Source: Protofrankia sp. CiT1 (GTDB lineage Bacteria > Actinomycetota > Actinomycetes > Frankiales > Frankiaceae). Taken from it: a stretch of 64,000 nt of DNA. Shown in pieces: positions 28,116-36,461 of the stretch. Location: contig NZ_CAKJTL010000050.1 in NCBI RefSeq assembly GCF_917627385.1, positions 1 through 64,000 of the forward strand, given 5' to 3'. Made by a program: the position numbers and the translations under genes. Under the pieces are notes generated by a model. That model saw nothing but the letters and a program-made list of their open reading frames with translations. It was not told the DNA's origin and did no database searches. How positions within the stretch are numbered: position 1 is the first letter of the stretch; every line of letters starts with the position of its first letter.

Positions 28116-28788
28116 CCGCTACCCCCCTAGCTGTTTGGGCCGCCGGCCGCGCGAGCGAAATCATCATCGCGGGGCCGGCTGCCTTCCAGGTTCTCGACGC
28201 CGCCGGCGACCGGCAAGATTAAAATTCATCGTCATTGACTGGACCGGTTCTCGCTGATCTCCTCCTCGAGGACGCCGATCCCCTTCGATGCTTGCGTCAC
28301 AGCGCAATACCGGCGCGTGAGTAGGTCCACGGCCGCGCACGAAAGGCTAGTCGGGACGGCGATCTCGCTGACATGGGGGTGCGGCTGGCGACGGGCGTGC
28401 CGACGGTCCTGGCCAGGCGGGAACGCCGGGCGCGCGGTCGCCGGGTAGCCTGTCGGGCCGATCCCTCGCGGCAAGTATGCCCCCTGCTCCGGTTGGTGAC
28501 TCGACTGTCGGGCTGGTTGCCGTGATGTGCGTTTCGCTCCGTACGGTCAACGTGCGTTTGCGATTGCGATCTGTGTTGTTGGGCCGCGTACCGCTGGCGA
28601 AAGCGGCGTGGCCGCGTCATCCTTGTTGCGGCTGGCTGTGGTGACGACTTGCCACACAGCAGCTCGGCGGGTGCCTGGCCGGGCTGCTGTGTGGCGGCAC
28701 ACCGCGCTGGCGGGTTCCCGGCGACGCTGCCGTGCACGAACGAACCTGGTTCTGCTGTGTCCACCGCGCCGATGGAGGTTGCACCACG
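28116..28788. other. 670-bp intergenic region, no convincing gene
   Basis: Open frames here are Arg/Ala-rich and lack recognisable domains or good ribosome-binding sites. The region must contain the divergent promoters of gtrA and the carbonic anhydrase. A/T-containing patches lie near 28215-28250 (gattaaaattcatcg). The only strong structure seen is the hairpin at 28651-28695. Confidence 0.5.
28651..28695. promoter_or_regulatory. Inverted repeat upstream of the carbonic anhydrase
   Basis: gccacacagcagc (28651-28663) and gctgctgtgtggc (28683-28695) are perfect complements around a 19-base loop, about 95 bp before the carbonic anhydrase ATG. It is a candidate operator or leader hairpin; no regulator is known. 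Confidence 0.45.
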
Positions 28789-29367
28789 ATGACCATGGTC
28801 GACGGCCGAGGTTCAGTACGGGCCGAAGGCTCACACACTGCCACCGTTCCCCGCACGGCCACCGACTCCATGGTGGCGCGTGCCGCGAGCTTCGCGGCGG
28901 CCCGGCAGGCCGGCGACGCGCCGACGCGGGCGCGCCCAGCCGCGCCCGCCACCGGTGTGGCGGTCCTGGCCTGCATGGACGCCCGGCTGGACGTCCATGC
29001 GCTGCTGGGCCTCGCGGAAGGCGACGCGCATGTCCTGCGCAACGCCGGCGGTGTGGTCACCGACGATGTGATCCGTTCGCTGGCGGTCAGCCAGCACGAG
29101 CTCGGCACGACGGAGATCATTCTTTTGCAGCACACCCAGTGTGGGATGATGACCATCACGGATGACGGTTTTCGGGAAAAACTGTTCGAACACGTGGGGG
29201 TGCGGCCGGCGTGGCCTGTCCACGCCTTCACCGATCTTGAGGCGAGCATCCGGGTATCTGTCTCGCGTCTTCGCTCCAGTCCCTTCCTAAGCGCGTCCAC
29301 GTCAGTCCGGGGTTTTGTCTACGACGTGGCGAGCGGCACGTTGGGCGAAGTCACCACCTGGACATGA
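28789..29367 (+). CDS. Beta-carbonic anhydrase
   Basis: Zinc enzyme interconverting CO2 and bicarbonate, supplying carboxylases. From ATG 28789 it is 192 residues. Zinc ligands are visible in order: the Cys and the Asp-Arg dyad in ACMDARLD, and His and Cys in LLQHTQCGM. LRNAGGVVTDDVIRSL is the conserved dimer and active-site strand. ggagg lies 10 bases upstream of the ATG. The length and the short C-terminal region match the mycobacterial Rv1284-like (type II) subclass. Bicarbonate produced could support the biotin carboxylase encoded at 19-23 kb, an inference from context only. Confidence 0.92.
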   Translation: MTMVDGRGSVRAEGSHTATVPRTATDSMVARAASFAAARQAGDAPTRARPAAPATGVAVLACMDARLDVHALLGLAEGDAHVLRNAGGVVTDDVIRSLAVSQHELGTTEIILLQHTQCGMMTITDDGFREKLFEHVGVRPAWPVHAFTDLEASIRVSVSRLRSSPFLSASTSVRGFVYDVASGTLGEVTTWT

Positions 29368-29423
29368 GCGCCCGGACACCACGGGCCGAGACCGGCCGCG
29401 AGGCAGCCGGCCGCGGCTCGTCG

Positions 29424-30767
29424 TCAGGCGGGCCGGCCCAGCGCGTGGTAAGCCCAGCCGGCCGCGCGCCATGCGGCTGGGTCCAAGGCGTTGCGGCCGT
29501 CGACGACAATCCTGCTGGCGACCACCGGAGCGAGCACCGTGGGGTCGAGCTCACGGAACTCGCTCCACTCGGTGAGGTGCAGGAGGATGTCGGCGCCGGC
29601 CGCGGCAAGGACGGCGTTGTCCGCGTAGGTCAGCTGCGGGTGGGCCGCGCGGCAGTTGGGGATTGCCGCCGGGTCGTAGACGGTCACCACGGCACCGGCG
29701 CGGTGCAGCGCACCCGCGACGTCAAGGGCCGGCGAGTCACGGATGTCGTCGGAGTTGGGCTTGAACGCCGCGCCGAGGACGGCGATCTTTTTGCCAGCAA
29801 CCATCCCACCCAATAGCTGGATGGCCAGGCTCACGGTCCTGACGCGGCGGCGGGAGTTGACGGCGTCGACCTCCGCGAGGAAGCCGAGCGCTTGGCCGAC
29901 GCCGAGCTCATCGGCGCGGGCCTGGAAGGCGCGGATGTCCTTGGGCAGGCAGCCGCCACCGAAACCGAGGCCGGCGTGCAGGAACTGCCCGCCGATGCGG
30001 CTGTCGTAGGACATCGCGGTGGACATCGCGGTGACGTCCCCGCCAGTGGCCTCGCAGATCTCTGCCATGGCGTTGATGAAGGAGATCTTGGTTGCGAGGA
30101 ACGCGTTCGAAGCAAGCTTGACGAGTTCGGCCGTGGGGTAGTCGGTGACGACGACCGGCACCCCGGCGTTGATGAGCGTGGCGTAGACGCGCCGCAGGAG
30201 CGCTTCGGCGCGCTGGGCCTTGGCCGGCTCGGGACGCAGGCCGAAGACCAGACGGCTGGGCCGCAGCGTGTCGTCAATGGTGAAGCCCTCACGCAGGAAC
30301 TCCGGGTTCCACGCGAGCTCCACGCCGGGAGCCTCGGAGTCGAGCCGTCGCGCCAGCCGCATGGCCGTGCCGACAGGCACGGTGGATTTTCCGACGATGA
30401 GCGCCCCCGGCCGGATTCCCGACCGCAGGAGCCCGGTGAACGCGGCGTCGACGTGGCGCATGTCGGCGGTGTTCGCCCCAGGCAGCTGGGGAGTCCCGAC
30501 ACAGATGAAGTGGACGTCCGCGGTAGCCGCGGCATCCGCCACGGACGTGGTGAAACGCAGGCGGTGGGACTCCAGGTTCTTGCGGACGAGCGCCTCCAGG
30601 CCCGGTTCGAAGAACGGTGTCTCGCCAGCGGCGAGAGAGCTGATCCGGACCGGGTCCACATCAACGCCGACCACGTCGAATCCCAGTTCCGCCATACAGG
30701 CGGCATGGGTCGTGCCCAGGTAACCGGTACCGATGACACTCAGGCGCGGATCAGTCGGCTCGATCAT
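29424..30767 (-). CDS. ugd: UDP-glucose 6-dehydrogenase
   Basis: NAD-dependent double oxidation of UDP-glucose to UDP-glucuronate, a precursor of acidic surface polysaccharide. The 447 residues contain the Rossmann start SVIGTGYLGTTHAACMAELG, then STVPVGT, WNPEFLREGFTIDDTLRPSR, and the catalytic cysteine in GLGFGGGCLPKDI. A C-terminal UDP-binding domain follows with AVLGAAFKPNSDDIRDSPALDVA. ATG 30767 (MIEPTDPRL) is the clear start. It leads the envelope-sugar stretch with the LCP ligases and RmlA/RmlD further on. A GDP-mannose dehydrogenase role is less likely given the close Ugd motif spacing. Confidence 0.93.
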   Translation of the reverse strand: MIEPTDPRLSVIGTGYLGTTHAACMAELGFDVVGVDVDPVRISSLAAGETPFFEPGLEALVRKNLESHRLRFTTSVADAAATADVHFICVGTPQLPGANTADMRHVDAAFTGLLRSGIRPGALIVGKSTVPVGTAMRLARRLDSEAPGVELAWNPEFLREGFTIDDTLRPSRLVFGLRPEPAKAQRAEALLRRVYATLINAGVPVVVTDYPTAELVKLASNAFLATKISFINAMAEICEATGGDVTAMSTAMSYDSRIGGQFLHAGLGFGGGCLPKDIRAFQARADELGVGQALGFLAEVDAVNSRRRVRTVSLAIQLLGGMVAGKKIAVLGAAFKPNSDDIRDSPALDVAGALHRAGAVVTVYDPAAIPNCRAAHPQLTYADNAVLAAAGADILLHLTEWSEFRELDPTVLAPVVASRIVVDGRNALDPAAWRAAGWAYHALGRPA

Positions 30768-31126
30768 CGCGGTCAGGCCTCCAGGCGGTCATGGGCAGGG
30801 ACAGCTGCCGACGTTGCCGGTGTCACAGTCGGTGTCAGAGCCGGTGCCACGGTGACTGTCAAGCCGGAGAAGCGGTCGGGAACGCGGTTGCTGGGGGAGT
30901 TCCAGCGCCCGGGGGAGAAGGAGGTCGCGGGCCGGGCACCTTTCCCGTCTGTACCCGGTGTCCGGACGCGGTGAACTGGGACGCACGCGGATTGCCGGAG
31001 CCGCTAGACAACTCGTCCGGTATCGGTTCGGCCTTCCGCCGGGCCAGGAACCACCTGGACACGGCTGGCCACCCGCAGCCAGGATCGCGGGACAGGCTCC
31101 TGCCGGGCATCCGCCGCCGGATGGGC
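30768..31126. other. 359-bp intergenic region, no gene seen
   Basis: This lies between ugd and TIGR03089, both on the minus strand. The start holds imperfect repeats of the form cggtgtcac / cggtgccac (about 30817-30855). The ORFs are Cys/Arg-rich and unconvincing. It presumably carries the ugd promoter. Confidence 0.4.
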
Positions 31127-32044
31127 TCAGCGCGACGGCACGCTGAGCCGCCGGATGCCCGTGGGGGTGCTGGGCATCGGCCCGCAGACAGCCGTGACAC
31201 GCTCGGTGGTGATCCGGCGCTCAAGGAGGGCGTCGTCAAGGTTTCGACAGACGACCAGCGACGCTCCGGCGGCCAGGGGGCTCAGCAGCCCGGCGAGAAG
31301 CCCCTCGGGCGTCTCGTAACCCGCCGTCGTCAGAACACGGTCGCGTTCGGCCAGGCCCCAGGCCCGCGCGTAGTAGCTGGCCATCCGTACCAGGGCCCGC
31401 TGGTTCGCCGGTGGCCCCGGTGGCGTGAAACGGTCGCCGTGGGCGAGGATCTCCGCCGCGAAGTCGAGCGCCCCCGGCGCGGGCCGCAGGAGCCGGCCGC
31501 CCATCGGGCGCAGTGACAGCGCGACCACATCGGCCTCGTCGCCCGTTGCGAGTGGGGTATCGAGATCATTTTCGGCTGTGAAGATCGCCACCGGGGGGGT
31601 GTCGGTAGCTGGCTCCGGCCGGCCGATACTCACGCACGCGCCTGAGGACCACGCCGCGAGGAGTATCACCGCGGTCTGCCAGTGCGGTGGCAGCACGATG
31701 CGGATCGTGTCGCCCGGACCGATCCCGAGGGTGTCCACGAGCAGGTTCGCGGTTTTGGCAACCCAGTTGTCGACGGTGGTCGCGGACAGCTCGGTCCGCT
31801 CACCGGTGGCATCGTCGTAGAACGTCAGCAGCGGGCGTGCCGGGTCAGCGCGCAGCCTGCGGGCAAGCAGCGCGGCGAGGCCGTCGACGGCCCCGGTGCC
31901 GGTCGTGTTCGCCGGGCCGGTCGTGCCTGTGCCCATGTCGGTGTGGCTGAGCGCGTCCGGTGGCATGACGGCAAGCGGGGCATCCAGAACACGGCTCACA
32001 ACGCCGTCGAGCAGGCGTCCCAGCGGGGAGGTCGATGGTGTCAT
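31127..32044 (-). CDS. TIGR03089 family protein (short acyl-adenylate-like)
   Basis: A 305-residue protein matching TIGR03089, an actinobacterial family resembling the N-terminal part of AMP-binding acyl-CoA synthetases. LLTFYDDATGERTELSATTVDNWVAKTANLL resembles the entry region of such enzymes, and GPGDTIRIVLPPHWQTAVILLAAW follows. It is truncated relative to full synthetases and lacks their ATP-binding TSGTTG-type loop. Members are typically found beside LytR-type genes, as here; the function is unknown. ATG 32044 begins MTPSTSPLG. A MITE at 32059-32222 occupies its upstream region and may affect its promoter. Confidence 0.85.
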   Translation of the reverse strand: MTPSTSPLGRLLDGVVSRVLDAPLAVMPPDALSHTDMGTGTTGPANTTGTGAVDGLAALLARRLRADPARPLLTFYDDATGERTELSATTVDNWVAKTANLLVDTLGIGPGDTIRIVLPPHWQTAVILLAAWSSGACVSIGRPEPATDTPPVAIFTAENDLDTPLATGDEADVVALSLRPMGGRLLRPAPGALDFAAEILAHGDRFTPPGPPANQRALVRMASYYARAWGLAERDRVLTTAGYETPEGLLAGLLSPLAAGASLVVCRNLDDALLERRITTERVTAVCGPMPSTPTGIRRLSVPSR

Positions 32045-32058
32045 TGGACGTCCACGTT

Positions 32059-32222
32059 AGAGCACCCGAGAATAGAACTGTCCGGCTCGCGGCTCCCCGC
32101 GTCCCGCCCGGCCGCGTTGTCGTCAGTCGGCGCCCAGCACCAGGGCGCCTCCCTCCTCCGCCTTGCCGGATCGGGCGCGGATGAGCCGCTCACTGATCGA
32201 ACGACCTATCCTCGGGCACTCT
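32059..32222. repeat. MITE-like element, 164 bp, minus orientation
   Basis: agagcacccgagaatag and the reversed right end agagtgcccgaggatag are 17-bp imperfect terminal inverted repeats. Read on the minus strand, it shares the gacgacaacgcggccgg core and the gagccgcgagccgg end with the element at 34315. It sits between LCP1 and TIGR03089. Confidence 0.85.
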
Positions 32223-32255
32223 TAGTTGAGCCAGGATCCGCGGCGTGTACCGCGC

Positions 32256-33818
32256 TCACGGAGTGCAGGACGTGTCCGCCGGGGCGATCACGGGCGCCGG
32301 AGCCGGCGTGGCCGCGGCGCCCGGGGCAGCCGAGCCGGGGGCAGCCGAGCCGCCAGCGGCGGAGGGCGTCCGCGGGGGGATCGCGGGGGATCCCGCCGGT
32401 GTCGTCGGCGGGCCGGTCACGCCCGTGAACGAGGTGCCGAGTATCACGACAAGGCCGTTGCTGATCCTCGGGTCCGCGATGGTCTGTGACCCGGCGATCA
32501 GGCCTGACAGTGTGCGTGCCGCGTCCTCCTGCCCGGCTGGGTAGCGGATCTCCGTGCTGACCTGCCCCGCCGCGCCGGTGGTGGGTTTGAGCGATCCGGC
32601 GAACCCCATCGCGCCGAGCGTCGTGGTCGTCTGCGCGGCCAGGCCCGACCGCCCGGTCCTGTTGCGGACCTCGGCGATGGTCACCTGGCTTGGCGGCAGG
32701 GCCGGAGCGCCGGTGGTGGTGAGGGTGTCGTCGCCGGTTGCGGGCCGCAGCGGCGCGAGGACCCGCGCGAGCCCGGCCGGCTCATAGAACAGCACGTTGC
32801 CGTGGGGGGGAATCGTGCCCTGGTCGTCGCTGGCGCCCTCGGATCGCAGCGGCACGTGCGTGGGGATGGTGATGAATGTGAGCTTTCCGGCGCCGAGGTC
32901 GCTCAGCCGCTGGGCGATTTTGATCATGGCGCCGTTCTCGGTGAGGTCGTTGTCGACCTTGAGCGACCCGCCGACGGCGCCGATCAGCTGTGTGATCCTG
33001 ACGGGGTTGGTCAATACACCCGCGCTGGTCGCCTTGTCGAGGAGCTTGGACAGGAACTGCTGCTGGCGGGCGACGCGGTAGGTCTCGTCCGGCAGGGCAT
33101 GGCGGGTACGGACGAAAGCCAGGGCCTGATCGCCATTGAGATGGTTGATCCCGAATTTTCCGCGCCACTGGGAAAAGTTGTCGTGGAGGTTGGTCGTGCC
33201 GCCTCCGGGCAGTTGAGCGACGCACACGTCCACCCCGCCAACCGCGTCGGTCATGGTCTTGAATCCGGCCAGATCGATCGAGATGAAATGATCAATTTTG
33301 AGGCTGGTCAGTTTTTCCAGGGTGCGGGTGAGCCCCTCGATGCCGCCGTAGGACAGGACGTTGGTGAGTTTGTCCTTGCCGTCACGGGGGGTCTGGGTGA
33401 TGCCGGCGGCAACGGTGACGAGGGTGTCTCGGGGAAATGACACCAGGGTGACCGAACCGTCCGTGCCGAAATGGGCGATGATCGTGGTATCCGAGCGGAC
33501 TCCGTCGACCTGGCCGTACTCACCGTGGGTGCCTGCTCGGCTGTCGTCGCCGAGAAGCAGGATATTCATTTCGCCCGGTCGCTCGGCTGGCCGCTCGCCA
33601 CTGGGTGACCAGGTCACCCCGGTGACCGAATCGTTGAAGTAGCGGTATGCCGCCCACCCGACAGAGCTGACCGCGAGAACCACCAGGGACAACACGGCCG
33701 CCGCGCTGACGGACAGTGTCCGCAGCGGTGAGCGGCCTGGGCGGCGCCGCAGGTTCAGCGGACGCCGTGGGCTCAGCTCTGGCGGCAACGCCAGCCGGCG
33801 CATGGATCTGCCACTCAC
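32256..33818 (-). CDS. LytR-CpsA-Psr (LCP) family glycopolymer ligase 1
   Basis: Transfers polyprenyl-linked glycopolymers onto peptidoglycan outside the membrane. From GTG 33818 it has 520 residues: a short cytoplasmic Arg-rich start, one helix (VSAAAVLSLVVLAVSSVGWAA), then the LCP domain with MNILLLGDDSRAG, RSDTTIIAHF, LVSFPRDTLV, VDVCVAQLPGGG and the terminal NGDQALAFVRTRHALP. A LytR_C domain (TIAEVRNRTGRSGLA) and a Pro/Ala-rich tail ending in Cys follow. tcaaggagg lies 13 bases upstream of the GTG; ATG 33803 is an alternative. The open frame beyond 33818 runs toward a MITE and should not be called coding. A paralogue lies upstream. Confidence 0.92.
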   Translation of the reverse strand: MSGRSMRRLALPPELSPRRPLNLRRRPGRSPLRTLSVSAAAVLSLVVLAVSSVGWAAYRYFNDSVTGVTWSPSGERPAERPGEMNILLLGDDSRAGTHGEYGQVDGVRSDTTIIAHFGTDGSVTLVSFPRDTLVTVAAGITQTPRDGKDKLTNVLSYGGIEGLTRTLEKLTSLKIDHFISIDLAGFKTMTDAVGGVDVCVAQLPGGGTTNLHDNFSQWRGKFGINHLNGDQALAFVRTRHALPDETYRVARQQQFLSKLLDKATSAGVLTNPVRITQLIGAVGGSLKVDNDLTENGAMIKIAQRLSDLGAGKLTFITIPTHVPLRSEGASDDQGTIPPHGNVLFYEPAGLARVLAPLRPATGDDTLTTTGAPALPPSQVTIAEVRNRTGRSGLAAQTTTTLGAMGFAGSLKPTTGAAGQVSTEIRYPAGQEDAARTLSGLIAGSQTIADPRISNGLVVILGTSFTGVTGPPTTPAGSPAIPPRTPSAAGGSAAPGSAAPGAAATPAPAPVIAPADTSCTP

Positions 33819-33911
33819 CGGCTTTCTCGAGCCTCCTTGACCGGAGCGATCGCGCGGTGCCGGGTCGACGAGCGAACCCGCACTGTTCTTGATAGTGCGG
33901 CGCTTGATAAC

Positions 33912-34107
33912 GCGGCCGGCAACAGGGGGCGCGGTATCGCGGGGCCGGGGTGCGCACCTCGCGTCATCGCTGCCCATCCATCGCCGCGCGATGCGCGGGT
34001 GCCCCGGCTCGTTGGTCGACGCCCAGAACCAGGGCGCACCCCTCCTTCACTTTGCGATCCATCCACCCGGACGCCACTCCCTGATCGAACGCCCTGTTGC
34101 CGGGCGC
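33912..34107. repeat. MITE-like element, about 196 bp
   Basis: Left end gcggccggcaacaggg and the reversed right end gcgcccggcaacaggg are 16-bp terminal inverted repeats with one mismatch. The interior is similar to the element at 20679 and shares cgcccagaaccagggcgc with 32059 (one base different). It lies between the two LCP genes. Confidence 0.85.
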
Positions 34108-34314
34108 TTTTAACCCAGTCTGACGTTGCCATGAGACGCACGCCACCACACCACTGGGTGCACGAAACGACCAATGGTAACAGTGCGATTACTGAATATC
34201 GTCGCTATCGGTCGTCGGCTGGTGGCGCGCTTGCGGCTGGCACGGGCTGGCGGTCCCGACGGCTTCCGGACCTGTGTGGAGAACTGTGATCCGGATATCT
34301 CCGGCGACCACTGA

Positions 34315-34489
34315 GAGCGTGTTTGAGATCGTCCGGCAATAGGGGTGTGGGTCAAAGGGCGGGGCTGGGGTGCGTGCGTCGCGAGGCGGCGGAGGGAGCC
34401 ACCGGCGGTGTTGGGCGCCGACCGACGACAACGCGGCCGGGCGGGATGCGGGGAGCCGCGAGCCGGACAGTCCTATTCTCGGGCGCTCT
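34315..34489. repeat. MITE-like element, about 175 bp
   Basis: The right end (ctattctcgggcgctct, 34473-34489) matches the ends of the element at 32059, and the left part (ccggcaataggggtgtgg) matches the element at 18085. The first 16 bases (gagcgtgtttgagatc) instead resemble the element at 37576, so it looks chimeric. It contains gacgacaacgc, and the TAG stop of LCP2 is at its right edge. Confidence 0.83.
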
Positions 34490-36086
34490 AAAATGTGCAG
34501 CGGGTGGTCAGCTCGGTGGCGGTCAGCGCAGGCGCCGCGGGCGCCGCGGGCGCCGCGGGGGTCGGGCCCGCCGTTGGGACGCTGTTCCCGGTGCCTGTCC
34601 CGCCCGGTGCCGGGTTGTCTGCCGCCGTCTGGGCGGATGCCACCGCCCGTGCGTCGATGCCGTGGAAGTCGGCGCCGATCACCAGCGTGACGTGCCTGCC
34701 CGCGGACCGGTCCGCGCGCAGCTCCACTCCGGGGACGGCGATGCCCAGCGTACGTGCCGCCGCGAGCCCGGCCGGGCCGTAGCGCACCAGCGAGGTCGCC
34801 GTGTGCCTGCTCTCGGCACGTCCGACGGTCGCGACTCGGAACCCGGCCGCCGTGAGCTCTCTCGCTGTGCTGATCGCGAGCCCGCTGGTCGTGGTGCCGT
34901 TGAGGATGTCGACGGTGACCGATGCCGGTGGGAGGGCCACCGGCTCCGGCGGCGCGGGCGTACTCGGCGCTCCCGGGGTCTCAGCGGGGTTCGGTGCCGG
35001 GCCGCCGCGTCCACGCAGCGGGGCCAGGAACGCCGCGAGCTGCTCCGGGTCGTAGAGCTGGACAGAGCCGTAGCGCCGGAGCTCACCAGCGGCGTTCGCG
35101 CCATCGGCCTGGGCGGGCTCCCGGACAGGAATCGTCTCGAAAGTGATCGCGTCGGCGGACATGTCGCGCAGCCTGGTCGCGAGGTTGCGCAGGTCGCTCA
35201 TGCTGGTGTGGTCATCGACGGTCAGCGCTCCCGTCGCGGACGCGAGCAGGCTCTCCAGCTTCGCCGGATTGGCAAGCACGCCGCTGCTGGTCGCCTTCTG
35301 GAAGACGGTGCTGATGAACTGCTGCTGACGCCTGATCCGGTCGAAATCCCCGTCGGGCAGACCATAGCGCTGCCGGACGAAGGACAGGGCCTGCTCGCCG
35401 TTGAGATGGTTCTCGCCCACGACACCATGCCACTGGGACCACTCGTCGTGCAGGTTCGAGGTACTGCCATCCGGCAACGGCTGTACGCAGACGGTGACGC
35501 CGCCGATGGCGTCCGTCATGGCCTTGAATCCGGCGAGGTCGATCGACACGAAATGGTCGATTTTGATGTTGGTGAGGTTTTCGAGTGTCCTGATCAGCAA
35601 TGGCGGTCCGCCGATTGTGATCGCCGCGTTCAGCTTGTTACGCCCGTGTCCGGGAATAGTGACGAGTGTGTCCCGGGGAAATGACACCAATGTGGTTGTC
35701 CCGTTGGCGTCGAGGTGCGCAAGCATGGTCGTGTCGGAGCGCTGCCCGGAGATGATCTCTTCGCTCTGGTACTGGTTGCCGGTGCCCTCTCTGCTGTCGG
35801 ATCCGACCAGCAGGAAGTTCTCAGTCCCCGGGGCGGCCCGCGGCGGCCGGGCCTCGTCGTCGTCAAGGCCGAGGGTCACCCTGGTGATCTGAGCGTTGAG
35901 ATAGCGATAGGTGATGTAACCGGCGCTGCTCACCAGGAGAATTGACAGCGACACGACGCCCGCGAGGGCGAGGGCCAGTTTCTGGAGCAGGGAACGTTGC
36001 CGTGGGCTGTCGTCCGCCGCTGGCTGGTGGGTGGACGGCGGCGGACCGGCTGGTGGGCCCGCCTGGACGTCACGTGGAGCGGTCAC
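34488..36086 (-). CDS. LytR-CpsA-Psr (LCP) family glycopolymer ligase 2
   Basis: Paralogue of the gene at 32256. From GTG 36086 it has 532 residues: Pro-rich cytoplasmic start, one helix (LALALAGVVSLSILLVSSAGY), LCP domain with NFLLVGSDSREGTG, RSDTTMLAHL, TLVSFPRDTLVT, VSIDLAGFKAMTDAIGG and NGEQALSFVRQRYGLPDGD. A LytR_C domain (VDILNGTTTSGLA) follows. The final residues TTRCTF and the TAG stop abut a MITE. A ggaggtgcgg stretch favours GTG 36086; ATG 36185 would add 33 low-complexity residues and remains possible. Two different LCP ligases suggest two glycopolymers, or arabinogalactan-like and capsule-like substrates. Confidence 0.9.
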   Translation of the reverse strand: MTAPRDVQAGPPAGPPPSTHQPAADDSPRQRSLLQKLALALAGVVSLSILLVSSAGYITYRYLNAQITRVTLGLDDDEARPPRAAPGTENFLLVGSDSREGTGNQYQSEEIISGQRSDTTMLAHLDANGTTTLVSFPRDTLVTIPGHGRNKLNAAITIGGPPLLIRTLENLTNIKIDHFVSIDLAGFKAMTDAIGGVTVCVQPLPDGSTSNLHDEWSQWHGVVGENHLNGEQALSFVRQRYGLPDGDFDRIRRQQQFISTVFQKATSSGVLANPAKLESLLASATGALTVDDHTSMSDLRNLATRLRDMSADAITFETIPVREPAQADGANAAGELRRYGSVQLYDPEQLAAFLAPLRGRGGPAPNPAETPGAPSTPAPPEPVALPPASVTVDILNGTTTSGLAISTARELTAAGFRVATVGRAESRHTATSLVRYGPAGLAAARTLGIAVPGVELRADRSAGRHVTLVIGADFHGIDARAVASAQTAADNPAPGGTGTGNSVPTAGPTPAAPAAPAAPALTATELTTRCTF

Positions 36087-36461
36087 CGTGTCCGCACCTC
36101 CGCCCCCGCCGTGACCTGGTGCCGGTTCACGGTCATGTACGTCGTTCAGCTGTCGGTCGGTGCCGCCCGGCGAGCGCGGACGCATTCGCTGCCGCCGACC
36201 TCATGACGGGCGTCAGCCGTGCCGTGGCCATGCGTGGTCCTGGTCGCTTGAAGGTACCCGCCAGGCGCGTGACGCATGCGCGCAGTGGTGCCCCGCCATA
36301 TGGGCGAGCCATATGGCGGGGCGGCCAAAAGTAACCAAAGGCGGTGCGATCATGTCCCTTTTCATGCGTTCGGGGAGCTCGGCGGGAGCCGGCGGCCCGG
36401 CCATCCACGGTGGTTCGGCTGCCTTTCCGGCCGCCGCGGGGCGCACGGTAAGGTTCGGATC
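36087..36461. promoter_or_regulatory. Divergent spacer between LCP2 and rmlA with a palindromic hairpin
   Basis: About 375 bp without a convincing gene. At 36291-36321, ccccgccatatgg and ccatatggcgggg form a perfect 13-bp inverted repeat around gcgag. Each arm contains the self-palindrome ccatatgg, so the site offers two nested dyads. It lies about 140 bp before the rmlA ATG and is a candidate operator. Confidence 0.55.

Noticed and set aside
28297-28764. 155-codon minus-strand ORF upstream of the carbonic anhydrase
   Set aside because: Arg/Ser/Thr-rich composition typical of non-coding high-GC DNA; no motif, and no ribosome-binding site supports it.
30791-31516. 241-codon plus-strand ORF opposite TIGR03089
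   Set aside because: The second half is the antisense of a real gene, and the first half is Cys/Arg-rich repeat-like sequence.
33819-33977. N-terminal extension of LCP1 through to the MITE
   Set aside because: The added codons run into the repeat at 33912 and lack coding character; the tcaaggagg sequence supports a later start.
33837-34289. 150-codon plus-strand ORF between the LCP genes
   Set aside because: It is mostly repeat-element sequence, with no domain and no ribosome-binding site.
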